From contig JAZRIF010000180.1 in NCBI GenBank assembly GCA_045645165.1, forward strand, positions 1 to 18,541: a stretch of DNA of 18,541 nt, in the 5' to 3' direction. A program made the translations under genes and the position numbers. Below, piece after piece: positions 1-5,911 of the stretch (its first letter is position 1; the number at the start of each line of letters is the position of its first letter). The notes beneath the pieces are model-generated. The model was not told the DNA's origin. It saw only the letters and a program-made list of their open reading frames with translations, and made no database searches. The DNA is from CAMEON01 sp045645165. Its GTDB lineage: Bacteria > Bacillota > Clostridia > Oscillospirales > CAG-272.

Positions 1-658
1 TGGCCTGCTTGCGGGAGTTCTTCTGCTGGTGGATACCCAAGGGGAGCATGAGCAGCTCCAGAAGGATGGCGAAGTAGACCGTACCCAGGATGAAGCTGCC
101 GAAGCCGGGCACCTCAATGAGCCAGCCGAATCCGATACCGATCCAGTGCAGGATCTGGTCGAACCAGCCCAGGTTGGCCTCGGTCTCCACCTTGGTCTGG
201 AAGCAGTTCACCAGGCGCTTGGCATCGTCGGCGGTGAAGTCGCCGTACTGAGCCTCCGGGATGGTGTTGGCGGCGGGGATGATATTGGCCTTCTTCAGGA
301 CGTTCAGGGCAAACTCAGCCGTCTTTTCGGGCTGGGCGGCCAGGGTGCCGTCAGCCACCTTGGCGTCGTCGAAATCAGCGGCCGTCATGTCGTAGCCGTT
401 GACAGCGGCCACCAGCTTTTCACGAATCTCCGCCGCGTTCTTGTTCTTTACGATGGCGTCGGCAATGGCGTTGAGGCTCATGTCCGAGATCTTATTCCCT
501 GCGGGAACCGAAATAGAGCCCTGCTTGGTCACGGTAGTGATCTTGGCGCCGCCGCTGGCGCAGGCAGTCATGGAGCATCCCAGGATAGCCAGGAGCATGA
601 CAGCCACAAGCAGGCGGGTCAAGAGCTTTTGGGTCTTGTTTTGGGTGTAAGCTTTCAT
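1..658 (-). CDS. yidC: Membrane protein insertase YidC/Oxa1 family, 5' part (gene continues past left edge)
   Basis: YidC inserts and folds membrane proteins, alone or with SecYEG. The 219 residues visible begin with MKAYTQNKTQ, a hydrophobic signal segment (about residues 12-27) and cysteines at 28 and 33, either of which could be the lipidated one (ILGC or MTAC). Gram-positive YidC proteins are commonly lipoproteins. About 125 soluble residues follow, then GWFDQILHWIGIGFGWL and the start of the Oxa1 core with LLMLPLGIHQQKNSRK, matching the conserved PLxxxQQK segment after the first core helix. The catalytic-groove arginine and later helices lie outside the window. ATG at 658 is preceded by AAAGGAATCATCAGA. 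The gene is last of rpmH-rnpA-yidD-yidC, 123 nt after yidD, with a hairpin in the gap. The long extracytoplasmic segment before the core is unusual for a clostridial YidC. Confidence 0.93.
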   Translation of the reverse strand, partial: MKAYTQNKTQKLLTRLLVAVMLLAILGCSMTACASGGAKITTVTKQGSISVPAGNKISDMSLNAIADAIVKNKNAAEIREKLVAAVNGYDMTAADFDDAKVADGTLAAQPEKTAEFALNVLKKANIIPAANTIPEAQYGDFTADDAKRLVNCFQTKVETEANLGWFDQILHWIGIGFGWLIEVPGFGSFILGTVYFAILLELLMLPLGIHQQKNSRKQA

Positions 659-687
659 TCTGATGATTCCTTTGTTTCGTGTGCATA

Positions 688-708
688 CCCCGACAAAGGC
701 GGTCGGGG
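688..708 (-). promoter_or_regulatory. Hairpin in the yidD-yidC gap
   Basis: CCCCGAC at 688-694 pairs with GTCGGGG at 702-708 (7 bp, 7-nt loop), about 30 nt upstream of the yidC start. There is no T-run after it on the minus strand, so it is not an intrinsic terminator. It could be an mRNA processing or stability element, a translation-control stem, or part of a dispersed repeat. The structure is seen directly; its function is unknown. Confidence 0.4.
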
Positions 709-781
709 GCGCGGCTCCTCGAAATCTGGCCGCTGTGTTCGTTGGTGGATGGCGAATCCAAAGCCGAACCCTTGCAGGGGG

Positions 782-1099
782 TTATTCCTCCTCGTGGGAG
801 TCGGCGGTATCGCCTGCCTGTGCGGACTGCTCGGCTTGGTACTTGTCGTACTTGCTCCAGCGCAGAGGCATGGTTTTGAATCCCGTTTTGGGTACGGGGT
901 CGAACCCGTAGGGGGACAGCGGACTGCAGCGCAGAATCCGCCAGAGCGTGAGTGCCAGCCCCGCAAAAAAGCCTCGCCGTTCGAAGGCTTCCAGCGCGTA
1001 GGCCGAGCAGGTCGGGGTGAACCGACAGGTGGGGGTGGGCTTGAGGCCCGAGAGATACTTCCGATAGAAGCGGACCAGGGCCATGGCGATGCGCTTCAT
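782..1099 (-). CDS. yidD: Membrane protein insertion efficiency factor YidD
   Basis: Small membrane-associated protein of 105 residues thought to help YidC-dependent insertion. The N-terminus is amphipathic and basic (MKRIAMALVRFYRKYLSGLK). It is followed by the family signature PTPTCRFTPTCSAYALEAFE, then RCSPLSPYGFDPVP. The usual form of the last motif is RCHPxxxGGxDPVP, so the histidine is serine here and one glycine is replaced. The C-terminal 25 residues are acidic and extend past the conserved domain. The ATG overlaps the rnpA stop codon by 4 nt (ATGA, 1096-1099), which implies translational coupling. Synteny with rnpA and yidC makes the assignment secure. Confidence 0.95.
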   Translation of the reverse strand: MKRIAMALVRFYRKYLSGLKPTPTCRFTPTCSAYALEAFERRGFFAGLALTLWRILRCSPLSPYGFDPVPKTGFKTMPLRWSKYDKYQAEQSAQAGDTADSHEEE

Positions 1100-1515
1100 G
1101 GCTTCCCTGCCCCGTCTCCCTCGGGAGCGGGAGTTTGGCGCGGCTCGATCATATCCAATTTTTTGAAGATATACCGAAGCTCCGACTCGATGGCGGGGGA
1201 TTTCTGCCGCTCGATGCCGGGTCTTGCCGCAATAACGATGAGGAATCCGCGGCGGAGGGTATAGCGCCGCTCCACACCTTGCAGTCCCGCACGAATGATG
1301 CGCTTGACGCGGTTGCGCTCAATGGCGCCGCCCTCGCGTTTCGGCACAGACAGACCGATCCGATTGATATACTGCTTTTGCGGATTCGCCTTTTTCAGCT
1401 TTTTGGCCGCCAGATCCTTGAGAACGCAGACCGTGACAAACTTACCCGACCAACGTTTTCCCCGCTGGAAGGTCTTTCTGTACAGGTGGTTCTCTTTGAT
1501 GGCAATGGGTTTCAT
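1096..1515 (-). CDS. rnpA: Ribonuclease P protein component
   Basis: Protein subunit of RNase P, which with the catalytic RNA removes 5' leaders from precursor tRNAs. It has 139 residues, against about 110-130 for the family. The hallmark RNR motif is present (ERNRVKRIIRAGLQ, about residues 67-80), preceded by the central-strand segment NRIGLSVPKREGGAIE. The N-terminus MKPIAIKENHLYRKTFQRGK matches the typical start with its conserved F-x-R-G-K. The C-terminal 25 or so residues (proline- and glutamate-rich) are a non-conserved extension. ATG at 1515 follows GGGAAGGAACACCT. The stop overlaps the yidD start. The gene lies 186 nt after rpmH with an attenuator-like hairpin in between. Confidence 0.95.
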   Translation of the reverse strand: MKPIAIKENHLYRKTFQRGKRWSGKFVTVCVLKDLAAKKLKKANPQKQYINRIGLSVPKREGGAIERNRVKRIIRAGLQGVERRYTLRRGFLIVIAARPGIERQKSPAIESELRYIFKKLDMIEPRQTPAPEGDGAGKP

Positions 1516-1620
1516 AGGTGTTCCTTCCCCACAGCGTTCGCTATGAATTAGGATATGCCGTTCTCAAGCGATCTATGCCCAAGACGGCGGGGGGATCGGG
1601 CACAAGAGCCATACCGACGA

Positions 1621-1677
1621 AAAATCCCGAGGACGAAAAGACAATCGCATAGGTTCCTTGTCCTATCATTCCTCGGG
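1621..1677 (-). terminator. Terminator/attenuator hairpin between rpmH and rnpA
   Basis: On the minus strand CCCGAGGA (1677-1670) pairs with TCCTCGGG (1633-1626), followed by ATTTTT (1625-1620). The 36-nt loop holds a second small stem, ATAGG pairing with CCTAT around ACAAGGAA. The form is that of an intrinsic terminator with a long branched loop. Its place between rpmH and rnpA would let most transcripts stop after the abundant L34 mRNA while some read through to rnpA-yidD-yidC. The loop is longer than in a classical terminator, so partial termination or RNA processing is also possible. Confidence 0.6.
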
Positions 1678-1701
1678 TTTTTCAATATGGGATGTCCCAA
1701 A

Positions 1702-1836
1702 TTAGTAGGTCAGTCTCTTTCTGCCCTTGGCACGTCTTCTCTTGAGAACTTTGCGACCATCAGAGGTCTTCATTCTCTTTCTGAAGCCATGCTCCTTTTT
1801 TCTCTGACGCTTCTTAGGCTGGTAGGTTCTGAGCAT
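1702..1836 (-). CDS. rpmH: Large ribosomal subunit protein bL34
   Basis: A 44-residue, highly basic protein of the 50S subunit that binds 23S rRNA. The translation starts MLRTYQPKKRQRKKEHGFRK and ends RRRAKGRKRLTY, the full-length bL34 pattern (MxRTYQPxxRxRxxxHGFRxRMxTxxGRxVLxRRRxKGRxxL). ATG at 1836 follows an excellent ribosome binding site, GGAGGTAACCGATA. Codon choice differs from its GC-rich neighbours (AGA, AAG and CTT are frequent), as expected for a very highly expressed ribosomal gene. A near-consensus promoter lies about 105 nt upstream. The leader can form a small stem (CCGTGT 1904-1909 with ACACGG 1914-1919). Confidence 0.97.
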   Translation of the reverse strand: MLRTYQPKKRQRKKEHGFRKRMKTSDGRKVLKRRRAKGRKRLTY

Positions 1837-1941
1837 TATCGGTTACCTCCTTCAAGATTTGCTGTCGGGGCGTAATTCTGCCGGTCTGACAGGCGCAGAA
1901 ATCCCGTGTAGAAACACGGAGCGCGCGACATTGACTGTTAT

Positions 1942-1970
1942 ATTATACCCGCATTATCTCGATTTGTCAA
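1942..1970 (-). promoter_or_regulatory. Sigma-A promoter of rpmH operon
   Basis: On the minus strand TTGACA (1970-1965), a 17-nt spacer and TATAAT (1947-1942): both hexamers match consensus exactly. It drives rpmH and, by readthrough, rnpA-yidD-yidC, with a leader of about 100 nt. It is the strongest-looking promoter of the window, fitting ribosomal protein expression. Confidence 0.85.
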
Positions 1971-2031
1971 GGGTTTTTTTGAATTTTTTTCAAAAAACCT
2001 TGTCAGAACCGAAATTTTGTACAATTTCACC

Positions 2032-3345
2032 TTATGCGGTCTCGGTTTCGACCTCGTTCTCGGCATTGCTGACGAGAGGTGTGCCATCCTCATAGGTAAA
2101 CGTGACCTGATCCATGATCCATTTATCCAGTTTGGTGGCAAAAGCAGCCTCGGTCAGGGCGACCTCACCCATGTTCTGGATGATCTCCTCCTCGGTCATG
2201 TAGCCGTAGTACTGATCGACCCAATACTTGACCTGCTCGTCAAACTCCTCCTTGGTCACGGTCTCCAGCCCTTCCCTCTCGGCGATGGCATGAGTGATCA
2301 TGTCGCGGCTGACCATGAGTTCGGACATCTTGGTGATCTCGGCCTTCCAATCCGCGCCCTTTTCCAGGTTCATGTAGACCACGGCAAAGGAGGCGATATC
2401 GGGGTAGAGCTTCTTGAACTCCTCACCGTTTCTGGAGGTGTAGTAGTCAAAATAATACTCGACTTCGGACTCGTAGGCGTTGATGTAGTAATTCACCTCG
2501 GCCTCAGGGAGATTCTTACACACAGCCTTTTCGGTCAGGTAGTTCCAGAGCGCATCCACCTTGGCGTTCTCCACGTTGGTCGCGTTCTTGGCTACCAGCG
2601 TATCGTAGACGTAATCCTCGAATTCATCCAGCAGTGCGGCGTCGCTGGCGTAGAACTCCTCCTTGGGTTCGTACTTCAAAGTGGTGACCACGAAATCGCG
2701 GGTGTACTCGGGCAGGGTGTACTGCACGGCGTACTCCACCACGATCTGGAAGGTGGCCTCCTTGCCTGCCAGCTCCTCGGCATAGTCCTCGGGGAAGGTT
2801 ACCTTGATCTCAGCAGGCTTGGTCTTGGAGGTGGTGTTGGGCACGATACCCACCAGCGCATCCTCAAAGCCGGGAATGAAAGCGCCGGAGCCCAGACCCA
2901 AGGTATAGGGCTTCTCGTCGTCCCAGTTGGAGCCGCCGTCAAATGCCTCACCGTCCACGAAGCCCTTATAGTAAATGTAGGCGTCGTCACCCAGCTTCAG
3001 GGGCTGATCCTTAACCATGGTCGTGCCGTTGACAGCCGTACGCTTGGGGAACAGAATGGAGGACTTGAGATACATCTGCACGTCCTCTTCGGTGACCTTC
3101 AGAGAGTCGGGAACAGTCAGGGTCAGGTTGGTATAATCCTCGCGGGAAATGGTCACGTTATCGGCCACGTCGGCGGCCATGTAGTCGTAACGGGGGATCG
3201 CTGTGACGGCTTCGGTTACAGCAGTGGTTCCGGTGCCGTCTCCGGTGCCGGTCTCGGTGGTAGCCCCCCCATCCTTACAGGCGGTCAGCGTCGTTGCCAG
3301 CATAGCAGCGGCCAGCAGCATCAGTAATACGTTGCGTTTCATCAT
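2032..3345 (-). CDS. Exported trigger-factor-like foldase lipoprotein (FKBP-type prolyl isomerase)
   Basis: A 437-residue predicted lipoprotein: signal peptide, lipobox TLTAC with Cys23, and a short Gly/Thr-rich linker. Residues about 80-110 look like the TF-type lead-in helix (LKVTEEDVQMYL). An FKBP/trigger-factor isomerase domain spans about 117-209, with LKLGDDAYIYYKGFVDGEAF, LGLGSGAFIPGFEDALVG and VTFPEDYAEELAGKEATF. The remaining 230 residues are acidic and helical, rich in Tyr, resembling the C-terminal chaperone arms of trigger factor (ALWNYLTEKAVCKNLPEAEV). The ribosome-binding domain of true trigger factor is absent. The likely job is extracytoplasmic folding and prolyl isomerisation at the outer face of the membrane, a PrsA-like role (inference). 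The start ATG at 3345 follows AAGGAGAAACG; an adjacent ATG at 3342 is possible. It lies 32 nt after its paralogue, so the two are cotranscribed. Confidence 0.85.
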   Translation of the reverse strand: MMKRNVLLMLLAAAMLATTLTACKDGGATTETGTGDGTGTTAVTEAVTAIPRYDYMAADVADNVTISREDYTNLTLTVPDSLKVTEEDVQMYLKSSILFPKRTAVNGTTMVKDQPLKLGDDAYIYYKGFVDGEAFDGGSNWDDEKPYTLGLGSGAFIPGFEDALVGIVPNTTSKTKPAEIKVTFPEDYAEELAGKEATFQIVVEYAVQYTLPEYTRDFVVTTLKYEPKEEFYASDAALLDEFEDYVYDTLVAKNATNVENAKVDALWNYLTEKAVCKNLPEAEVNYYINAYESEVEYYFDYYTSRNGEEFKKLYPDIASFAVVYMNLEKGADWKAEITKMSELMVSRDMITHAIAEREGLETVTKEEFDEQVKYWVDQYYGYMTEEEIIQNMGEVALTEAAFATKLDKWIMDQVTFTYEDGTPLVSNAENEVETETA

Positions 3346-3377
3346 CGTTTCTCCTTATATTGAACTTGGCGGAAATT

Positions 3378-4817
3378 TCACTCCGCCGCAGACTCGAACG
3401 TAAAGGTTGCCTGCTCCAAAAGCCATTTCTGGATCTTCTCACCAAAAGCAGCTGCGCGGATCACCTTTTCACCCATTTGTGTCTCGATCTCATCCTCGGT
3501 CATGTAGCCCTGGTAGTAATCCACCCAATATTTCAGCTCGGCCTTGTACTCTTCCTCGGTAACGATTTTCATGCCCTCCAACTCGGCAATGGCATATCCG
3601 ATCATATCCTTGGAAACCATGTCCTTGCTAATGGCCTGCAGCTCAACCTTCCAGTCGCCGCCCTCTTTGATGCCCACGTAGCTGATGGCAAAGGCGTCAA
3701 TGCTGGGGTAGGTCTCGACAAAGGCCGCGCCGCCGTAAGACTTATAGTAGTCGTAGTAATACTCGATCTCTTCCACGTAGGCGTTGTAGTAGTAGTCCAG
3801 CTCCAGCTGGGGATGATTCTTGCACACGGCCTTCTCGGTCAGGTAATTCCACAGGGCGTCGATCTTGGCGCTCTCCAGCGCCTCGGCCTTCTGGCCTTCC
3901 AGATACTTCTTGACGTAGTCCTCGAACTCGGACAGGAGGGCGGCATCGGAGGCGTAGAAGTCCTTTTCACCCTTGTACTGCAGGGTCTTCTCCACAGTCT
4001 CGCGGTTGTAGGCGGGGATGGTGTACTGCACGGCGTACTCCACGGCCACGTAGAAGATGGCGTCCTTGCCCGCCAAATCTGCAGATCCGTAGTCTGCGGG
4101 GAAGGTCACATGAACCTCGGCGGGATTGTCCTTGGTGGCGTTGGCGGGAACAACCCCCACCAAACCCTCTTCAAAGCCGGGGATGAAGGAGCCTGAGCCC
4201 AGTCCCAGCGCGTAAGGAGAAGCGTCCGTCCAGTTGGAGCCGCCCTCGAATTCTTTGCCGTCCATCACGCCCTTGTAATAAATGTAGGCGGTGTCACCCA
4301 GGCGGAGAGCCTTGTCGGTGACCTGCGTGGTGCCGTTGTCAGCGGTGCGGTACTGGAACAGGATGTAGTCGATATAGGCCTTCACATCTTTTTCCGTGAC
4401 CTGCAGGGAGGCGGGGAGCTTCAGCTCCATACCCGTGTACTGCGACTTGTCGATGGTCACGTCGTTCTTGACGTCGGCGGCAAAGTAGTCGTAGCGGGGC
4501 GCGGCGGTCACGGGCTCGGTGGGCGCCGTGGTACCCTTCTCGGCGGTTTCAGCGGAGGTCACAGCGGCGGTCTCTGCCGTATCGGGCTCGGTGCTATCCT
4601 CAGCGGTATCGGCTACAGTATCCGTTGCGGTATCCGTCGCGGTGTCCGTCGGCTTCGCTGCGCCGCACTCGGAGCAGAACTTGCCGCTGCTGCCCTCGCC
4701 GCAGGAACAGAGCCAAGTCTCCGACTCGGGCGGGGTCACGGTGTTCGCGGTACAAGCCACCATAAGCATAATCGCGCACAGGCTCAGCACCGCCAGAATC
4801 AACATATTCTTTTTCAT
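3378..4817 (-). CDS. Exported trigger-factor-like foldase lipoprotein with N-terminal zinc-ribbon motif
   Basis: A 479-residue paralogue of the downstream lipoprotein. Signal peptide with lipobox MVAC (Cys22). Next comes a four-cysteine motif (WLCSCGEGSSGKFCSECG; Cys37, 39, 48, 51) typical of zinc ribbons, then a 45-residue linker of repeated Thr-Asp-Ala/Thr-Glu units (about 56-104). The FKBP/trigger-factor isomerase domain is at about 172-266 (LGDTAYIYYKGVMDGKEF, LGLGSGSFIPGFEEGLVG, VTFPADYGSADLAGKDAIF). The C-terminal 210 residues are acidic, Tyr-rich and helical like the chaperone arms of trigger factor. No ribosome-binding domain is present. ATG at 4817 follows AAAAGGAGCTTACTAT. It is first gene of a two-gene operon from the promoter at 4870-4898. 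A zinc ribbon on a secreted lipoprotein is unusual. The role proposed, extracytoplasmic folding, is inference. Confidence 0.85.
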   Translation of the reverse strand: MKKNMLILAVLSLCAIMLMVACTANTVTPPESETWLCSCGEGSSGKFCSECGAAKPTDTATDTATDTVADTAEDSTEPDTAETAAVTSAETAEKGTTAPTEPVTAAPRYDYFAADVKNDVTIDKSQYTGMELKLPASLQVTEKDVKAYIDYILFQYRTADNGTTQVTDKALRLGDTAYIYYKGVMDGKEFEGGSNWTDASPYALGLGSGSFIPGFEEGLVGVVPANATKDNPAEVHVTFPADYGSADLAGKDAIFYVAVEYAVQYTIPAYNRETVEKTLQYKGEKDFYASDAALLSEFEDYVKKYLEGQKAEALESAKIDALWNYLTEKAVCKNHPQLELDYYYNAYVEEIEYYYDYYKSYGGAAFVETYPSIDAFAISYVGIKEGGDWKVELQAISKDMVSKDMIGYAIAELEGMKIVTEEEYKAELKYWVDYYQGYMTEDEIETQMGEKVIRAAAFGEKIQKWLLEQATFTFESAAE

Positions 4818-4835
4818 ATAGTAAGCTCCTTTTTA

Positions 4836-4853
4836 CGGGGATAAGTCGCCCCG
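4836..4853 (-). promoter_or_regulatory. Leader hairpin just upstream of the foldase operon start
   Basis: CGGGG (4853-4849 on the minus strand) pairs with CCCCG (4840-4836) around an 8-nt loop, ending 3 nt before the AAAAGGAG ribosome binding site. It may tune initiation or transcript stability. It is short, so chance cannot be excluded. Confidence 0.3.
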
Positions 4854-4869
4854 AAAACAATACCCATTC

Positions 4870-4898
4870 ATAATACTACCTTTTCACCAAAAAATCAA
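4870..4898 (-). promoter_or_regulatory. Sigma-A promoter of the foldase lipoprotein operon
   Basis: On the minus strand TTGATT (4898-4893), 17-nt spacer, TATTAT (4875-4870). Each hexamer is close to consensus. It lies about 55 nt upstream of the first start codon, in the divergent gap shared with birA. Confidence 0.7.
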
Positions 4899-4976
4899 GT
4901 CTATTTTTTGAATTCACGAAAAATTCAGGCGGTTTCCACCCGTCTCCCACAGAAAAACGGCAGAATTTACATCGCG

Positions 4977-5008
4977 TTCACAACTATTCGCCCGCGGAAT
5001 GGTATCAT
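4977..5008 (+). promoter_or_regulatory. Probable extended -10 promoter of birA
   Basis: TGG directly precedes TATCAT (5003-5008), giving an extended -10 element (TGn). The best -35-like match, TTCACA (4977-4982), is 20 nt away, which is too far for a standard promoter, so the extended -10 probably does the work. It lies 35 nt upstream of the GTG start chosen for birA. Confidence 0.45.
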
Positions 5009-5042
5009 GAAAGAAGAAAAATCCCGAAAGGAGGGCCCCGCC

Positions 5043-5831
5043 GTGAACGACATCCGAGACGCCTTAGGGCCGTGCACAGACAAAGTCCTTGACCGGGTCT
5101 CCATACAGGTCTACGACACGCTGGACTCCACCAACAATCTTGCTAAAGCCCGCGCTCACGAAGCTGCGCCCGCTCTGTATATCGCCCGCACCCAAACGGC
5201 GGGACGGGGACGGTTGGGGCGCTCCTTCCACTCCCCCGCCCACACGGGGCTGTACATGACGGTGGCTTACACCACCCGCGAGCCTCTGACCGAGGCCGTC
5301 CGCGTGACCGCTCTGGCCTCCGTGGCTACAGTTTCCGCCATTGAAGCGCTGACCGACAAGCGCCCTGCCATCAAGTGGGTCAACGACATATATCTGGATC
5401 ACTGCAAGATCGGCGGCATCCTCACCGAGGCAGTCACCCTCGAGGGCGGCATGAACCGCATGATCGTGGGGCTGGGCATCAACCTCACCACCACGGAGTT
5501 TCCCGAGGGACTCCGCGCCCCCGCCTCCTGCCTGTTCTCACCGTCGGAGGCGCACATGGCCTCCACCGCATTTGCAGACCGATTGGCGGGAGAGATCACC
5601 CGTCGCCTGCTGGAGGCCGTGGACGGCATCACCTCCCCTGCGGATTGCCTGCAAGCCTATCGAGAGCATCTTTGCTACGTAGGAGAGACGGTTCTCTGCA
5701 CCCGCGGGAGCGAATCCTTCAGGGGCGTCATCCTCGGTGTGGACGACAGCTATTCCCTGCTGGTATCCGTGGATGGGGAGACCGTGACCCTGTCCTCGGG
5801 AGAAATATCCATCCGTCCTGCGGCGCTGTAA
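5043..5831 (+). CDS. birA: Biotin--[acetyl-CoA-carboxylase] ligase (monofunctional BirA)
   Basis: Activates biotin as biotinyl-AMP and attaches it to the biotin carrier domain of carboxylases. With start GTG at 5043 it has 262 residues. That start sits 7 nt after AAAGGAGGG; the longer open frame back to ATG 4908 runs through the promoter and has no good ribosome binding site. Catalytic-domain motifs: DSTNNLAKARA, TAGRGRLGRSFHSP (biotinyl-AMP loop, consensus GRGRxGR), IKWVNDIYLDHCKIGGIL (consensus KWPNDxxxxxxKxxGIL; Pro is Val here) and GLGINL. A C-terminal SH3-like domain follows (about 210-262). There is no N-terminal helix-turn-helix, so it is the non-regulatory type. It is divergent from the foldase operon. 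The downstream lipoprotein has its own -10 element. Confidence 0.95.
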   Translation: MNDIRDALGPCTDKVLDRVSIQVYDTLDSTNNLAKARAHEAAPALYIARTQTAGRGRLGRSFHSPAHTGLYMTVAYTTREPLTEAVRVTALASVATVSAIEALTDKRPAIKWVNDIYLDHCKIGGILTEAVTLEGGMNRMIVGLGINLTTTEFPEGLRAPASCLFSPSEAHMASTAFADRLAGEITRRLLEAVDGITSPADCLQAYREHLCYVGETVLCTRGSESFRGVILGVDDSYSLLVSVDGETVTLSSGEISIRPAAL

Positions 5832-5871
5832 GGATATTTTGCGGTTTGTTCAACACAAGGACACAAAAGCG

Positions 5872-5880
5872 TGGTATAAT
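5872..5880 (+). promoter_or_regulatory. Extended -10 promoter of the 718-residue lipoprotein
   Basis: TGGTATAAT: consensus TATAAT at 5875-5880 with a TGn extension. No good -35 exists at 17 nt; TTCAAC (5849-5854) is 20 nt away. It lies 31 nt upstream of the start codon. Confidence 0.5.
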
Positions 5881-5911
5881 CAATTACACTCAATTTAAAA
5901 AGGAGACTTTT

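Noticed and set aside
1971..1999. A/T-rich inverted repeat as terminator of the foldase operon
   Set aside because: The stem is almost only A-T pairs with a bulge and abuts the rpmH -35 box. It could add to termination but cannot be supported as an intrinsic terminator.
2017..3327. Long plus-strand open frame opposite the first foldase gene
   Set aside because: It is the antisense shadow of a GC-biased gene: rich in His/Gly/Leu/Val with no domain, and the minus strand has a signal peptide, isomerase motifs and ribosome binding site.
4908..5042. Longer birA starting at ATG 4908
   Set aside because: The extra 45 codons run through the promoter region and lack a ribosome binding site, while GTG 5043 has AAAGGAGGG at ideal distance and gives the normal family length.
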